Below the pieces are notes generated by a model. It was not told where the DNA came from. It was given only the letters and a program-made list of their open reading frames with translations, and did no database searches. Shown piece by piece: positions 21,739-33,260 of a stretch of 64,000 nt of DNA (position 1 is the stretch's first letter; each line of letters begins with the position of its first letter). The translations under genes were made by a program, and so were the position numbers. This stretch comes from Bufo bufo (lineage: Eukaryota > Chordata > Amphibia > Anura > Bufonidae). The DNA is taken from the NCBI RefSeq assembly GCF_905171765.1, contig NC_053389.1:218618624-218682623 (forward strand). Reading direction: 5' to 3'.

Positions 21739-22220
21739 AGGAGTTGTCCGGGTTCAGAGCTGAACCTGGACATACCTCCATTTTCCCCCCGGCGCCCCCC
21801 CCCTGACAGGAGCATCGGAGCAGTTCATGCTCCGATGCTCTCCTTTGCCTTGCGCTAAATCGTGCAGGGCAAAGGCATTTTTTGGAGATGCGTTGACGTA
21901 CCAGGGCTCTCCATGGGGCTGCCAGGAAGCCCAGTGATGTCACCGGCACTGATGGGCAGGATTTAGAGCTGCCCTAGCCAGTAAAACGGCTAGGGCAGCG
22001 CTAAAGCCCGCCCATCAGTGCCGGTGATGTCACCGAACACACTGCCGGGCGGAAGTTTCCGCCTGGCAGGGCGTTATTGTAAATAAAAGAGCCCGTGCCC
22101 TGTGCGATCTAGCGCAGGGCAAGGGAGCGCATCGGAGCATGGGATGCTCCGATGCTAGCCTCAGGGGGGCTGCCTGGGTGAAAATAAGGGTATGTCCGGC
22201 TTCAGGGTATGTCCCGGGGA
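21739..22220 (+). mobile_element. TTAA MITE with nested palindromes
   Basis: It follows TTAA (21735-21738) and starts AGGAGTTGTCCGGGTTCAG; the right side carries the inverse-related GGTATGTCCGGCTTCAG. Between are strong palindromes: GAGCATCGGAGCAG...CTCCGATGCTC (about 21811-21840), CACCGGCACTGATGGGC paired with GCCCATCAGTGCCGGTG across CTGCCCTAGCC/GGCTAGGGCAG, and GCATCGGAGCATGGGATGCTCCGATGC (22129-22155). The right end is not clear. Non-coding. Confidence 0.7.
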
Positions 22221-22380
22221 GTAAAAAAGTGGATATATGCACAGTAATGTTTGTGTTTTCCTCAGATTTTTGTGTGCATCCACCTTCCTTATATTTGTGC
22301 CATTCAAAGAACCTGACAGTGCATGCTGGTTCATAACAGACATGACAGGCAGAGTCATAGTTCATGGACTGATTGGCAGC

Positions 22381-22990
22381 GATTGCAAAAGTTCAAAAAA
22401 CAGGGGAAGAGAGCCAGTTTTAAAGAAAAAAATACAGGGGTCATTATTGGGTCCTATTCTCTTCAGTATATTTATTAATGATCTTGTAGAAGGCTTGCAC
22501 AGTAAAATATCAATTTTTGCAGATTACACAAAACTGTGTAAAGTAATTTCCACGGAAGAGGACAGTATACTGCTACAAATGGATCTGGATAGATTGGAGG
22601 CTTGGGGAGAGAAGTGGCAGATGAGGTTTAACACTGACAAAGGTAAGGTTATGCACAAGGGAAGGAATAATGCAAGTCACCCGTACATACTAAATGGTAA
22701 AACACTGGGTAACACTGACATGGAAAAGGACCTAGGAATTTTAGTGAACAGCAAACTAAGCAGTAAAAACCAGTGTCAGGCAGCTACTGCCAAGGCCAAT
22801 AAGATTATGGGGTTGCAAACAAAAGGGGCATAGATGCCCGTGATGAAAACATAGTCCTATCACTTTACAAATCACTAGTCAGACCACACATGGAGTACTG
22901 TGTACAGTTCTGGGCTCCTGTGAACAAGGCAGACAAAGCAGAGCTGGAGAGGGTTTAGAGGAGGGCAACTAAAGTAATAACTGGAATGGG
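22381..22990 (+). pseudogene. LINE reverse transcriptase fragment, active site lost
   Basis: The frame carries GSLLGPILFSIFINDL (RT block with SLLGP), then FADYTKL where LINE RTs have [FY]ADD: the second catalytic Asp is Tyr. Next come WGEKWQMRFNTDKGKVMH and LGILVNSKL. From 22831 the frame is broken by stops, but LYKSLVRPHMEYCVQFWAP is still readable. The 5' half of ORF2, including the endonuclease, is missing. Mutated active site, nonsense codons and truncation make it clearly dead. Confidence 0.88.
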
Positions 22991-23190
22991 TGGACTACAG
23001 TACCCAGAAGGATTATCAAAATTAGGGTTATTCAGTTTAGTAATAAGTTCTTCTGATTGCCTGATTGGAGTTGGGAAGGATTCCCCCACCCCAATTTGAA
23101 CAATTGGCTTTTACCTTCCTCTGGATCAACTTTCCAGGGAAACAGGCTGAACTGGATGTATGTCTTTTTTCAGCCTTATAAACTATATAT
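22381..23190 (+). mobile_element. CR1/L2-like LINE fragment, internally deleted
   Basis: It contains the C-terminal part of the reverse transcriptase (22381-22990), a deletion that removes the rest of ORF2, and a 3' UTR with TGATTGGAGTTGGGAAGGATT, AATTGGCTTTTACC and CCTCTGGATCAACTTT, a 3' signature common in amphibian LINEs. The 5' end is truncated, as is usual for LINEs. Confidence 0.8.
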
Positions 23191-24054
23191 CCCATCAGCT
23201 CATGTGTACCTGTTATCTTCCCCCTCCTGACCTCATAAACACTTATTATAGCTCAATTCTTATCAAACTGAAAAGAATGCAGTTTAAGTGTTTATGTGAT
23301 CAGGAGGTCAGAGATAAGACACATACACATGATCCATCAGCTGAAGGGATTCAAAGAAAACAAAGTCATGGCTTGCAAGCAGACTGATTGTTTAACTCTT
23401 GCATCTCAGAAATGGCTGAGCCTTTTTAATAAAGACCAATTGAAAAATTGATTATAAAGACCAAAATAAGTAAAATGTAATCATGACAAAATGCCACCAA
23501 AGGTGTATGTAGCCTTTAGTAGCACAGTAATAAAGGCCTGAATTAGAGTCCCTGGCATGAAATGTGGGGTGGCAGTCATCATGGCTGCAGTTACTAAAAT
23601 ACAGCTGCCAATGGGGTAGTGGCCCCCAGAGCATGGGCAAAGAGGAAGTCTCCCTTCCCATAAGTCTGGGATGGTGGTGGGCATAGAATGTGAGAGGACC
23701 TACAGAGAAGATGCCTGCAGATGCAATGGCTCCAGCACCAACCAGTATTCAGTGCCAGATGAAACAGCTCGTTCCAGTGATGTTTGTGTTTGCTGCTAGT
23801 TTTGTGTGCCTCTGCCTGCTTTATTTTTATGCCATCCAAAGACCCTGGGAGTGCACCTTCTGCACTTTACACACTGCCTCCTTTATCCTATATTTCTAGT
23901 CATTGTTTTTTTTGTATAACTAAACCCCAGCCAATTGGCATCTTTACTACAGATAGACTATCCAGCCTGCCAGTAACTGGTGACATTGACCTTCAGCAGA
24001 TAGACCCCTTGTGATCTGTTATTTATCACCTATGGATAACCCCGTCAATAAATG
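23191..24054. other. Anonymous sequence
   Basis: No gene seen. Two short stretches with GTGATGTTTGTGTT...TTTTGTGTGC...GCCATTCAAAGA-like order (near 22248 and 23781) suggest an unnamed dispersed repeat on both sides of the LINE fragment. Confidence 0.3.
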
Positions 24055-24212
24055 CCATCCACCACCGTCCTCCTCTTCTTTCTTTTCCTTCTCTTTTTCC
24101 TCATTCCCCTTCTATTACTTACTCTCTTTCTTCAAGTCCTTCTCATCCTTTTTCTTCTCCTTGCCGGCACCCACTTATTTCTCCTTCTCCTCTTTCTCCT
24201 TTCTCTGACCTC
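24055..24212 (+). repeat. Polypyrimidine tract (CT-rich)
   Basis: About 155 bases are almost all C and T (CCTTCTC, TTTCTTC and similar), interrupted by a few purines such as ATTACTTACT and GCCGGCACCCA. It is low-complexity sequence. The open frame of Ser/Phe residues across it is an artefact. Confidence 0.85.
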
Positions 24213-25349
24213 CATCTGGTAACGTTCTTCTAGAATGAGCTTGGTTCAGAGTTTCCTTCATTTCTAGATTTGTATCTCACTTCACACAGAGATTTATGAA
24301 TTTCTGGAAGTTTCAAAAATTTGCAGCATTGGCTGAGGACTGGATGCTGTGATCAAATATTTTGCCTGTTTCCCAATAGACTGACCATCAAATGGGGGAG
24401 GGAGGAAAATCTGTGTTATTAGAAGATGATCTGCACATGGAATAGATTAGACATTAGGTAAGTGGCTTTACACAAGAAAAGAAGATTCTCCTCCTTTCAG
24501 GCAAAGTCTTTGTTTATCTCTGGAGTAATATGGACACGTATGTGCAATACAAAGCAAGAAGTGATGAAAGCTGAGGCCGACAGCTTCCCCAAGGACCAAT
24601 TAATGTGGCTCGATGTCTTGTGGGCCGGCAGATAAAAAGCCAAGAGTGAGGAGTGGAGGAAGATGAATTGTAAAGCAGAAGCATCTTAAAGTATTCCTAT
24701 ATGACTAATCTATGGGGTGTATTTTTATCTGCAAACTCCTCGTAATGTGTCTGAGGAGGGGGTGATGCTTGTTGGATACAAATGAGGCCTCCCTCCTCCT
24801 CAATTATTTGGAGGAGTCTTGACCAGGAGAACTTTAATGTGTGGGTTGACAATTGATATGAGCTGAAAATGGTATTAACATTCCCTTCTGCCGCTTCCAG
24901 ATGACTATGAAGTCCCCGTCTTTGTAGCCGCGCAACCTCTTACTCCTCTCGTACCCCCTGTGAGCAGAAGGCCTTTGAAAGCGGCAGAGTGCGACTTTGA
25001 AAGAGGGAGTTGAAAGTGTCTAACATGGAAGTGGAGCATGAAAGTCCTGCTCTTTCAACTCGGCTTGTTCAAAGTTCTTGATCCAGCAGTCAGGCCAACA
25101 ATAAGGGTAGAGGATGGAGCGCGAGCCGCAGTAATTAACGAGCTGGCAGCAGCAGAACCTTACAGGAGACACTCCACCGGTGTCATTATCAGCACAAAGG
25201 TGGTGGAAGGCGAGGGAGGAAATCATTATACTATAGAAGCAGACACTGAGCTTACTGTAGGAGATCCATCATATATCAAACACTGAATGAATGTGAGCGA
25301 TAATATACAAACCACAGTACATTAAATTATTCTAAGAGGTGGAACAAGG
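24213..25349. other. Anonymous, non-repetitive-looking sequence
   Basis: No repeat family, coding motif or RNA recognised. Among the longest stretches in the window without transposon signatures, it is a candidate for single-copy host DNA. A frame at 25038-25286 shows no familiar domain. Confidence 0.3.
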
Positions 25350-26920
25350 ATATGGCAAGAGAATAATGATAGCTGTAGTATAAGAGGAGTAAATCTCGTG
25401 TTGTAATTACATAATATATTCAGTTATTGGGGCGGGGCTCTGACAACTACTACTACAATATAGAGGCAGGTTGTCAGCAGTAATAGATGGAATAGCTGTT
25501 ATTGTAGAATAAGGTGTGTGGGTCTCATGTCTGATCATAGTGTAATTATATTACTATTATATTCAGTGATGTCAGTAACAGGGGGCGGGGCTGTGACAAC
25601 CTCTCTGACATGATATAGAGGCTGGTTGTCAGCAGTAATAGATGGAATAGCTGTTACTGTAGTATAAGGTGTGTGGGTCTCATGTCTGATCACAATGTAA
25701 TTATATTACTATTATATTCAGTGATGTCAGTAACAGGGGGCGGGGCTGTGACAACCTCTCAGACATGATATAGAGGCTGGTTGTCAGCAGTAATAGATGG
25801 AATAGCTGTTACTGTAGTATAAGGTGTGGGTCTCATGTCTGATCACAATGTAATTATATTACTATTATATACAGTGATGTCAGTAACAGGGGGCGGGGCT
25901 GTGACAACCTCTCAGACATGATATAGAGGCTGGTTGTCAGCAGTAATAGATGGAATAGCTGTTACTGTAGTATAAGGTGTGGATCTCATGTCTGATTACA
26001 GTGTAATTATATTACTATTATATTCAGTGATGTCAGTAACAGGGGGAGGGGCTGTGACAACCTCTCAGACATGATATAGAGGCTGGTTGTCAGCAGTAAT
26101 AGATGGAATAGCTGTTACTGTAGTATAAGGTGTGTGGGTCTCATGTCTGATCACAATGTAATTATATTACTATTATATTCAGTGATGTCAGTAACAGGGG
26201 GCGGGGCTGTGACAACCTCTCAGACATGATATAGAGGCAGGTTGTCAGCAGTAATAGATGGAATAGCTGTTACTGTAGTATAAGGTGTGTGGATCTCATG
26301 TCTTATCACAGTGTAATTATATTACTATTATATACAGTGATGTCAGTAACAGGGGGCGGGGCTGTGACAACCTCTCACACATGATATAGAGGCTGGTTGT
26401 CAGCAGTAATAGATGGAATAGCTGTTACTGTAGTATAAGATGTGTGGGTCTCATGTCTGATCACAGTGTAATTATATTACTATTATATTCAGTGATGTCA
26501 GTAACAGGGGGCGGGGCTGTGACAACCTCTCACACATGATATAGAGGCTGGTTGTCAGCAGTAATAGATGGAATAGCTGTTATTGTAGAATAAGGTGTGG
26601 GTCTCATGTCTGATCACAGTGTAATTATATTACTATTATATTCAGCGATGTCAGTAACAGGGGGCGGGGCTGTGACAACCTCTCAGACATGATATAGAGG
26701 CTGGTTGTCAGCAGTAATAGATGGAATAGCTGTTACTGTAGTATAAGGTGTGTGGGTCTCATGTCTGATCACAATGTAATTATATTACTACTATATTCAG
26801 CGATGTCAGTAACAGGGGGCGGGGCTGTGACAACCTCTCTGACATGATATGGAGGCAGGTTGTCAGCAGTAATAGATGGAATAGCTGTTACTGTAGTATA
26901 AGGTGTGTGGGTCTCATGTC

Positions 26921-26961
26921 TGATCACAATGTAATGTAATGTAATATAATTACATTGTGAT
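26921..26961. repeat. Palindrome inside the satellite
   Basis: TGATCACAATGTAAT runs into ATTACATTGTGATCA with a short ATGTAATGTA spacer, after which the normal TGTCTGATCACAATG resumes. The unit is about 47 bases longer than its neighbours (202 against 155). Confidence 0.85.
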
Positions 26962-27309
26962 CATGTCTGATCACAATGTAATTATATTACTACTATATTC
27001 AGTGATGTCAGTAACAGGGGGCGGGGCTGTGACAACCTCTCAGACATGATGTAGAGGCAGGTTGTCAGCAGTAATAGATGGAATAGCTGTTACTGTAGTA
27101 TAAGGTGTGTGGCTCTCATGTCTGATCACAATGTAATTATATTACTATTATATTCAGTGATGTCAGTAACAGGGGGCGGGGCTGTGACAACCTCTCAGAC
27201 ATGATATAGAGGCTGGTTGTCAGCAGTAATAGATGGAATAGCTGTTACTGTAGTATAAGGTGTGTGGATCTCATGTCTGATCACAATGTAATTATATTAC
27301 TATTATATA

Positions 27310-27677
27310 CAGTGTCGGACTGGGATGCCTAGGGCCCACCAGTAAAATTCATTCTGGGGGCCCACTGTAGAGCGACATGCAAATATTACCTGCCCACATG
27401 GAGACAGACAGCAACAAGACGCTAACAGATTATTGGTTTTGGGATTCTCTGCAACAACTTCAAAGGTGGATCCCAGGGAAGAGAAGATACTTGCTGGCCT
27501 ACCTCTATTCCTAGAGGACATTTGTGTCTCTAATAATAAACTAGATAGTTTTCCCAGTTTTTTATATTGATATAGGTTATTTTAGATTTAGATGCTGTGC
27601 TGGTGGATTAAGGGCCCACCTTTCTCAGGGGCCCACCGGGGAATTCCCCTGTTCCCCTGTGTGCCAGTCCAAGCCTG
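27310..27677 (+). mobile_element. hAT-type MITE with 8-bp target duplication
   Basis: Ends CAGTGTCGGACTGG and the inverse of CCAGTCCAAGCCTG match with few differences and start CAG, as hAT ends do. ATTATATA is duplicated exactly outside both ends (27302-27309, 27678-27685). The 368-bp interior has GGGCCCACC near both ends and no transposase. It sits in one satellite unit. Confidence 0.93.
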
Positions 27678-28276
27678 ATTATATACAGCAATGTCAGTAA
27701 CATGGGGCGGGGCTGTGACAACCTCTCAGACATGATATAGAGGCTGGTTGTCAGCAGTAATAGATAGAATAGCTGTTACTGTAGTATAAGATGTGTGGGT
27801 CTCATGTCTGATCACAATGTAATTATATTACTATTATATTCAGTGATGTCAGTAACAGGGGGCGGGGCTGTGACAACCTCTCAGACATGATATAGAGGCT
27901 GGTTGTCAGCAGTAATAGATAGAATAGCTGTTACTGTAGTATAAGATGTGTGGGTCTCATGTCTGATCACAATGTAATTATATTACTATTATATTCAGTG
28001 ATGTCAGTAACAGGGGGCGGGGCTGTGACAACCTCTCAGACATGATATGGAGGCTGGTTGTCAGCAGTAATAGATAGAATAGCTGTTACTGTAGTATAAG
28101 GTGTGGGTCTCATGTCTGATCACAATGTAATTATATTACTATTATATACAGCAATGTCAGTAACATGGGGCGGGGCTGTGACAACCTCTCAGACATGATA
28201 TGGAGGCTGGTTGTCAGCAGTAATAGATGGAATAGCTGTTACTGTAGTATAAGGTGTGTGGGTCTCATGTCTGATC

Positions 28277-28930
28277 TGTAATGACCGGCGTCACGCAAAG
28301 GGAGGGAAATGGGAAGGCCCTGTCCAAGGGAGAGGGAAAGGTGGTGACCCCTGACTCACCTTGAGGCTGGCACCTGACTGCCCTGACGTCCCTAGACGGG
28401 TTCCTCACCCGTACGCCGATCACGTGCCTTAAACCCTGGCTTTCCCTAAGATGAGCCCTATGTAGTGAACGGGGCGGTGGAATCACTAGTCCGCACCACT
28501 GACACTAAAAGGAAAACACCAAGGAGAGGACAGACAATACAGACAAAACATATAATCCCAGGTGGGCGACCACGGCAGACAACAAAAGCCCAACAGGGAT
28601 CCGGAGGGTAACGCTCTGGAACAACAACCAGGAATCACAGCTACACAGCTCCAGTGGGTCAGTATAGAAGTCCAGGCAGGAAGCTCTATATCTGGCAACC
28701 AGAGAAGTGAGAGATGGGAATATAAGGAGGTTGGGATTGCTGGACAAGAAACAGCTGAGGAGGAGAAGCTACGGATCCCTGAGTGAGCCAAAAAGGATTG
28801 CAAGGCAAACCCAGAAAGCTACCATTAAGAAACAGCACTGTCTTTAGACATAGAGCGCGCAGCCACCCGCTGCGACTTCCTGACCCCGGGTATAACGGAG
28901 TCAGACGTGGCTTTTGACCCCCCCGTGACA
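28277..28930 (-). repeat. Gypsy 3' LTR (left copy)
   Basis: 654 bp, TGTAATGACC at the left and CCCGTGACA at the right on the plus strand, so TG...CA in element orientation. It is preceded in element order by the polypurine tract GGAAGGGGGGGTAC (plus strand 28931-28944). The pol frame runs on past the LTR edge to a stop at 28825-28827. Confidence 0.93.
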
Positions 28931-29021
28931 GTACCCCCCCTTCCACGAGGGGCCTCCGGCCACTCAGGACTAGGTCTCTCAGGATGAGAGGCATAAAAAA
29001 CCCGAACTAACCTGTCGGCGT

Positions 29022-29762
29022 TTACCTCAGACGCTGGAACCCACATTCTTTCCTCGGGACCGTAACCCCTCCAATGCACCAGATATTGAGAGAGCGGCGG
29101 ACCAGACGAGAATCAACAATTTGGGATATTTGAAACTCTAGATTACCATCCACAATAACAGTAGGGGGTGGCAGCGGTGATGGTTCTAGAGGTGGAACAT
29201 ACTTTTTGAGTAACGACTTATGGAAGACGTTATGAATTTTAAAAGTCTGAGGTAGCTCCAGGCGAAAAGCCACAGGGTTAATGATGGCTACTATTTTGTA
29301 AGGACCAATAAACCTAGGACCCAGTTTCCAAGAGGGAACCTTTAATTTAATATTCCTAGTAGATAACCACACATAGTCATTCACTCCTAGGTCCGGACCT
29401 GGCGACCGTTTTTTATCAGCCATGCATTTATATTTACCTCCCATAATTTTCAAATTAGCTTGCACTTTCTGCCATACAGATGAAAGAGATGACGAAAATT
29501 GTTCCTCTTCGGGAACCCCAGAAGACCCCCCCTCTTTGAAAGTACAGAATTGGGGATGAAAACCATATGCACCAAGAAATGGTGACTTGCCAGTAGATTC
29601 CTGACGGCGATTATTTATGGCAAACTCGGCTAACGGTAAATATGATGACCACACCTCTTGGTTTTCAGACACAAAACATCTTAGATATGTCTCAAGGTTT
29701 TGGTTGGTACGCTCAGTCTGTCCATTCGACTGAGGATGGAAAGCTGAGGAAAAGGACAAGTG
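29022..29762 (-). pseudogene. Gypsy integrase C-terminal half and chromodomain
   Basis: From the insertion site the frame resumes with the integrase segment HPQSNGQTERTNQN, which carries the catalytic Glu, followed by the C-terminal integrase domain (LGPRFIGPYKIV; FKIHNVFHKSLLKKY). The chromodomain begins [11 protein letters not shown]; a 1-base loss near 29089 shifts the frame, and the remainder, [18 protein letters not shown], continues in another frame down to 28825. Chromodomains in this family tether integration to chromatin. The open frame extending into 29942 is the neighbouring LTR read through, not original protein. Confidence 0.9.
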
Positions 29763-29766
29763 TACC

Positions 29767-30739
29767 TGCAGCGTACTCAAGTTAGGGTTAATAGTGTTCC
29801 TGGGTGTTGTAGTGCAATAGACACTAACCTGAGACGGCTGACTCTCTGCAAGGGCAGGTGATGATGAGAAATGTTCGTGACGCCAGTGCCAATTAAACGG
29901 TGGCACGCCGTTTGCTGATAGCAGGAATAATTGAGGAACCACGTGATGTTAAAGCAGAACTCAAACTTTAGTAGTCATCATATAGGGACATTAACGGAAA
30001 CGCAGTTCCTTTGCAGACAGTTGATTTTCAATACAGTTGATGCAGGCAATATATGTATAGCAAGGTGACTTCAGAGTGTTAAACACAGGACTTGTAGTAC
30101 AGGCAGCTTGCACTCTATTCCTGACTGATCCTGGAACATAGAAACTCTTCTCCAAGGCCCAATGCCCTAGCTCTGGCGTATATCCTTGGTTTTATCTTTA
30201 TCAAGTCCCTCCTCTGTTGTCTTGAGTACCTCTTGCTTTCCTTGACATGCCTCTGTCTCTCTCTCAGCTTCCTCAGGCTCTAGAAACTTCTGAACTCACT
30301 CTGGAAGCTTCTGAACTCGAGGTATTCCTGCTTCTGCATAGATGAACTCAGGAGGGGAACCTTCTCTTTGAATCTGGAACCCGGTTACAGGGACTGCAAT
30401 ACCCTCTCCTGGTCTGCAGGCTTCAGGCCTGGACTGGACTCTGACATTGTCCAGTCTCCAACTACAACTCTAGACTCTAGACTCTAGACTGACTTTCCTT
30501 TCCCTGACTGGGCCTTATATAAACTAGGGCTCCCTAGCTCCCTCTAGTGACTAAGAGCTGAAATGACACCCCTAGCAGGCCTGTACATGCAAGTTTCACA
30601 GTAACAGGGAAATACATAGCATTACTTTACATTACATTTTATAAAGATAACTTATACCAACTTCCCCATGAATAAGGGGGACGACAGCACACAAGTGACC
30701 CTCCTGTAGTGACGGGAATTACAGTCCCCGTACACTACA
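29767..30739 (-). repeat. 3' LTR of the cold-shock LTR element
   Basis: 973 bp. In element order it follows a weak purine tract (GCAGTGGGGTA just outside, plus strand 30740-30750). It carries one extra CTCTAGA unit near 30475 relative to the other LTR, and CTGGCGTCACGAACA (plus strand 29878-29892), which resembles the element's own primer-binding site. Plus-strand TTATATAAAC at about 30510 reads as a TATA-like signal on either strand. Confidence 0.9.
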
Positions 30740-31529
30740 TACCCCACTGCTTTAAGCTGAGTACGACCTCGTACTCCATCAGGGCTCGCCCAACTGGAAT
30801 CTCTACCTGAAACAGAAAAAGAGACATGCAGGCATACATATATGTAATTCATCTGCATTTACATTCATATCAGGTCCAATTGGCGAAGGTGAAGGGTGGT
30901 GACAAGGGGCGTCGTTCTCTTCTCCTCAGGATAGTGAATGGAACTGGGGCGCTGACCTGGCACAGCGTAACATTATAACCAGGATAGTCCATGACAATGA
31001 ATAAGTCCATAATAGAACAGCAAAATAGATAAAACAGTATAAAAGTTCTTGGAGGCTCAAAGAACAAACATGAGTCCGTACCCAGGTTATTTTCCTATTA
31101 AATCACAGAGGCTCTCATGCGGTGGAGTCCATCTCTGGGCACATTTCCTTTTAAAAGAGCAAAAATCTCAGAGGCTCAGGTTCTTTTGAGTCTGTCTCCG
31201 GGCACGGTTCCTTAGTATCAAGTTGCACAATAAAATGGTATAATATAAAACAAGTGCTGTAATACCCCTGATCAACCTGAAAAGGGGGTTAAGGTAAAAG
31301 GTGCAACAAAGGAACAGGCACAACTTGGCGTGGGATAGCAAAAGCAGGCAGGAGATCCTGGAAACAAACTTGGCTTTGTTGACCTTGTGATTTCAGTGGT
31401 TAACACCTACCACTGAGCCGTGGATGGACTGGCAGCAGCAACAAAGACCAGGAAACATAAGACTCCTGTCCTGGAAGGGTTAATAACATCATTCTTTGGT
31501 GAAATAAATCAAAGGCCTAGCAGGCTGAT
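30740..31529 (-). other. 3' untranslated interior of the cold-shock LTR element
   Basis: 790 bases between the gene's stop codon and the 3' LTR, with no open frame carrying known motifs. Two diverged ~60-base direct repeats (AGAGGCTCTCATG...TCTGGGCAC and AGAGGCTCAGG...TCCGGGCAC) lie at about 31107-31210. This is where pol would be in an autonomous element, and it is absent. Confidence 0.7.
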
Positions 31530-33260
31530 TCACAGGGGTATATCGTCATTACCCGACTCTGCTGGCAAATACGGCCTGTAGTAGTCCTCTACAGGAGGAT
31601 GGGCCCACATAACGGTGTTAGGAGGCAGCTGCAAGGTAAAGGGGCCCCTAATAGGTATTGGCCCCATGGGCCTAGGGGTAAACCCTTGGGTGGACCGTAC
31701 TGGTCCCGGCATGATAATTGTGGGATGTAAGACAGTTGGTACCGCCGCCGCAAGAGGTCCGGTGGGCTCGGTGCAGCAACTCACAGGAATAACGGGTCTT
31801 CCTTGGGGCCTTGACGGAGCAACATTAGCAGACGGTGGTTTACGGGTGGTGACAGGCACCCTTACCTCGTCCTTCTTTGGCGGCGTCTGGATCCTGGCGG
31901 TCGCGATCTTGCGCAGCTCCCGCAACTTCTCCTCCAGCCGGACAATCTGTTCACCGATGCTCCCCGTGTCAGAGTCGCTGTCATCTGCTGGCGCCGCCGG
32001 CGCAGGTACAGTCAACGATGGCGCGGACTCGGCCTCTGCAGGTTCTGGTGATGCATCGGGTCTCCGACCCCTCCGGATGTTCTCAAAGGTATTGCGAAGT
32101 CCTTTTAAGTTTTCCATATCTTGTATGGTCTTCTCCCGACGAGGCAGCTCGGGGGAAGGATAGGGGCTCACCCATTTTTCCAACACGGTTGGCTGCCAGA
32201 AGACGTTAGGCCCAATGAAGGAGCTCCGCTCCTGGAAGGCGTGATGGGCCGGCTCTGGAGAGCGTTCCGGTTCCCGCTCGCAGCCAGAGTAGTCTTCTTC
32301 TTCTGCCTCCCAGTCCTCAGGTTCTCGCTTGGGACGGGTCACAGCAGTCGCATAAGGGCCTCTCAGGCTCTCGGCAGGGGTGAACTCCACTTCCTCTCCC
32401 TCGCGGAGGCTGTGCTGATAGGAAGGGAGGTAGTCTCTCTTGACAGATCTTCTGTTAACATATAGATCTCTGCCAGTCAGGTAATCTTGTATGAACCCGT
32501 AGCCACGGGTTTTGTCAAAGGACACCACCAACCCCTTTCTCCTTTCCAGGCGGGGTTGGGTGTCGGTGTGTCGTTCATGGATAGTCTTGGTCAATTCTTC
32601 ATAATAGATTTTAGTCTTTGTATTCCGCTTTATAGCGGCCTCCCGGATCTCTGCCATTAGTGAAGACCACTTGAAAGAGGGTTGAAAGAAGTCTCTCCGG
32701 GAGCCATAGCAGGGCTCCGGTTCTTTCTCCCGTGGCGGGCAGGCGGGTTTCTCCGGTCCCGGAGAGTAGGCCGGTGGAGCCTCCTCTGGCTCTACACCAA
32801 TATCATTCATTTTTGAGATCTCAGGCGCGGACGTTGCAGCAAAGCTCTGTTCACTCTCCAACATGCTCGATCCTTCTCTGGAGAGCGATAGGGTGGCGCC
32901 AATAAGATCAGCCAGCTCCTCCCATTGCACTGGGAGGCCGCCCCCCAGGTATTCCAGTATATGGAAGGCGGAGTCCATGCTGGCCGACTGGCAAATGTCC
33001 AGATAAGCAGTGGCGCCTGACCTTGAACTCCTTCCCGCTATTTCCTCAGAAAGGCGCCAATTTTTCCCGCCTTTTCGGGATGAAGATGACGCAGCAGCTA
33101 TTTCAGTAGCCTCAGCGGCCATCTTTGGGTATAAACGCTGTCTATTCACTGACAGCAAGCAGGATGATGAAAAGTCCACAAAACCACACTCCGATGTGGC
33201 GATTTCTTTCCTCTTGATAGCGCAACACTGTACAGCGCTTTTTGGAGGTTTTTGGCACAC
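31530..33260 (-). CDS. Cold-shock-domain protein with PPxY motif, encoded by an LTR element
   Basis: 576 aa, intact, intronless. Met1 or Met47 (MAAEATEI) may start it; the leader is only ~150 bases. Residues 162-165 are PPAY, a PPxY motif that binds Nedd4-type WW domains and acts as a late (budding) motif in many retroviral Gags. Residues ~242-309 match a cold-shock domain: KGLVVSFDKTRGYGFIQDY with the RNP1-like GYGFI, DLYVNRRSV as RNP2, and GEEVEF...GPYATAV at the end. Cold-shock domains bind single-stranded RNA/DNA (Y-box, Lin28, bacterial Csp). Residues ~434-453 are coiled-coil-like (IGEQIVRLEEKLRELRK); the tail is Pro-rich. No zinc knuckle or protease. It may be a Gag analogue binding the element's RNA or a captured host gene; both are inference. 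Confidence 0.88.
   Translation of the reverse strand: MCQKPPKSAVQCCAIKRKEIATSECGFVDFSSSCLLSVNRQRLYPKMAAEATEIAAASSSSRKGGKNWRLSEEIAGRSSRSGATAYLDICQSASMDSAFHILEYLGGGLPVQWEELADLIGATLSLSREGSSMLESEQSFAATSAPEISKMNDIGVEPEEAPPAYSPGPEKPACPPREKEPEPCYGSRRDFFQPSFKWSSLMAEIREAAIKRNTKTKIYYEELTKTIHERHTDTQPRLERRKGLVVSFDKTRGYGFIQDYLTGRDLYVNRRSVKRDYLPSYQHSLREGEEVEFTPAESLRGPYATAVTRPKREPEDWEAEEEDYSGCEREPERSPEPAHHAFQERSSFIGPNVFWQPTVLEKWVSPYPSPELPRREKTIQDMENLKGLRNTFENIRRGRRPDASPEPAEAESAPSLTVPAPAAPADDSDSDTGSIGEQIVRLEEKLRELRKIATARIQTPPKKDEVRVPVTTRKPPSANVAPSRPQGRPVIPVSCCTEPTGPLAAAVPTVLHPTIIMPGPVRSTQGFTPRPMGPIPIRGPFTLQLPPNTVMWAHPPVEDYYRPYLPAESGNDDIPL

Larger units (their letters stand above)
25350..28276 (+). repeat. 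~155-bp satellite array, left part
   Basis: Head-to-tail units start with CAGTGATGTCAGTAACAGGG at 25564, 25719, 25872, 26024, 26180, 26335, 26490, 26643, 26798, 27000, 27155, 27310/27686, 27841, 27996 and 28149, with a diverged unit near 25421. Spacing is 152-156 except where rearranged. Each unit has GGGGGCGGGGCTGTGACAACC, a GTTGTCAGCAGTAATAG block and TCATGTCTGATCACAATG. Central units are very similar and edge units diverge. The array continues at 38836 after a gypsy insertion. Confidence 0.95.

Noticed and set aside
24213..25349. Candidate conserved non-coding or host gene region
   Set aside because: No coding motif or splice pattern seen; conservation cannot be judged without a comparison genome.
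25350..28276. Regular repeats suggesting a CRISPR-like array
   Set aside because: Units are contiguous ~155-bp satellite repeats without unique spacers, in a vertebrate-type genome.
28486..28803. Frames in the gypsy LTR (repeated at 37971-38315)
   Set aside because: They recur in both LTRs and overlap the promoter and priming signals; no motif.
29022..29942. 306-codon frame starting MVPQLFLLS
   Set aside because: The first ~58 codons are the inner element's LTR read through into the interrupted integrase. The same LTR codons recur at 33323-33583, so it is a chimera of position, not a gene.
30740..31529. Search for a hidden pol remnant in the cold-shock element
   Set aside because: No YLDD, DDE, DSG/DTG or HHCC motif on either strand in any frame I read.
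31615..32465. Long plus-strand frames opposite the cold-shock gene
   Set aside because: They are antisense shadows of the GC-rich minus-strand gene and have no recognisable domains.
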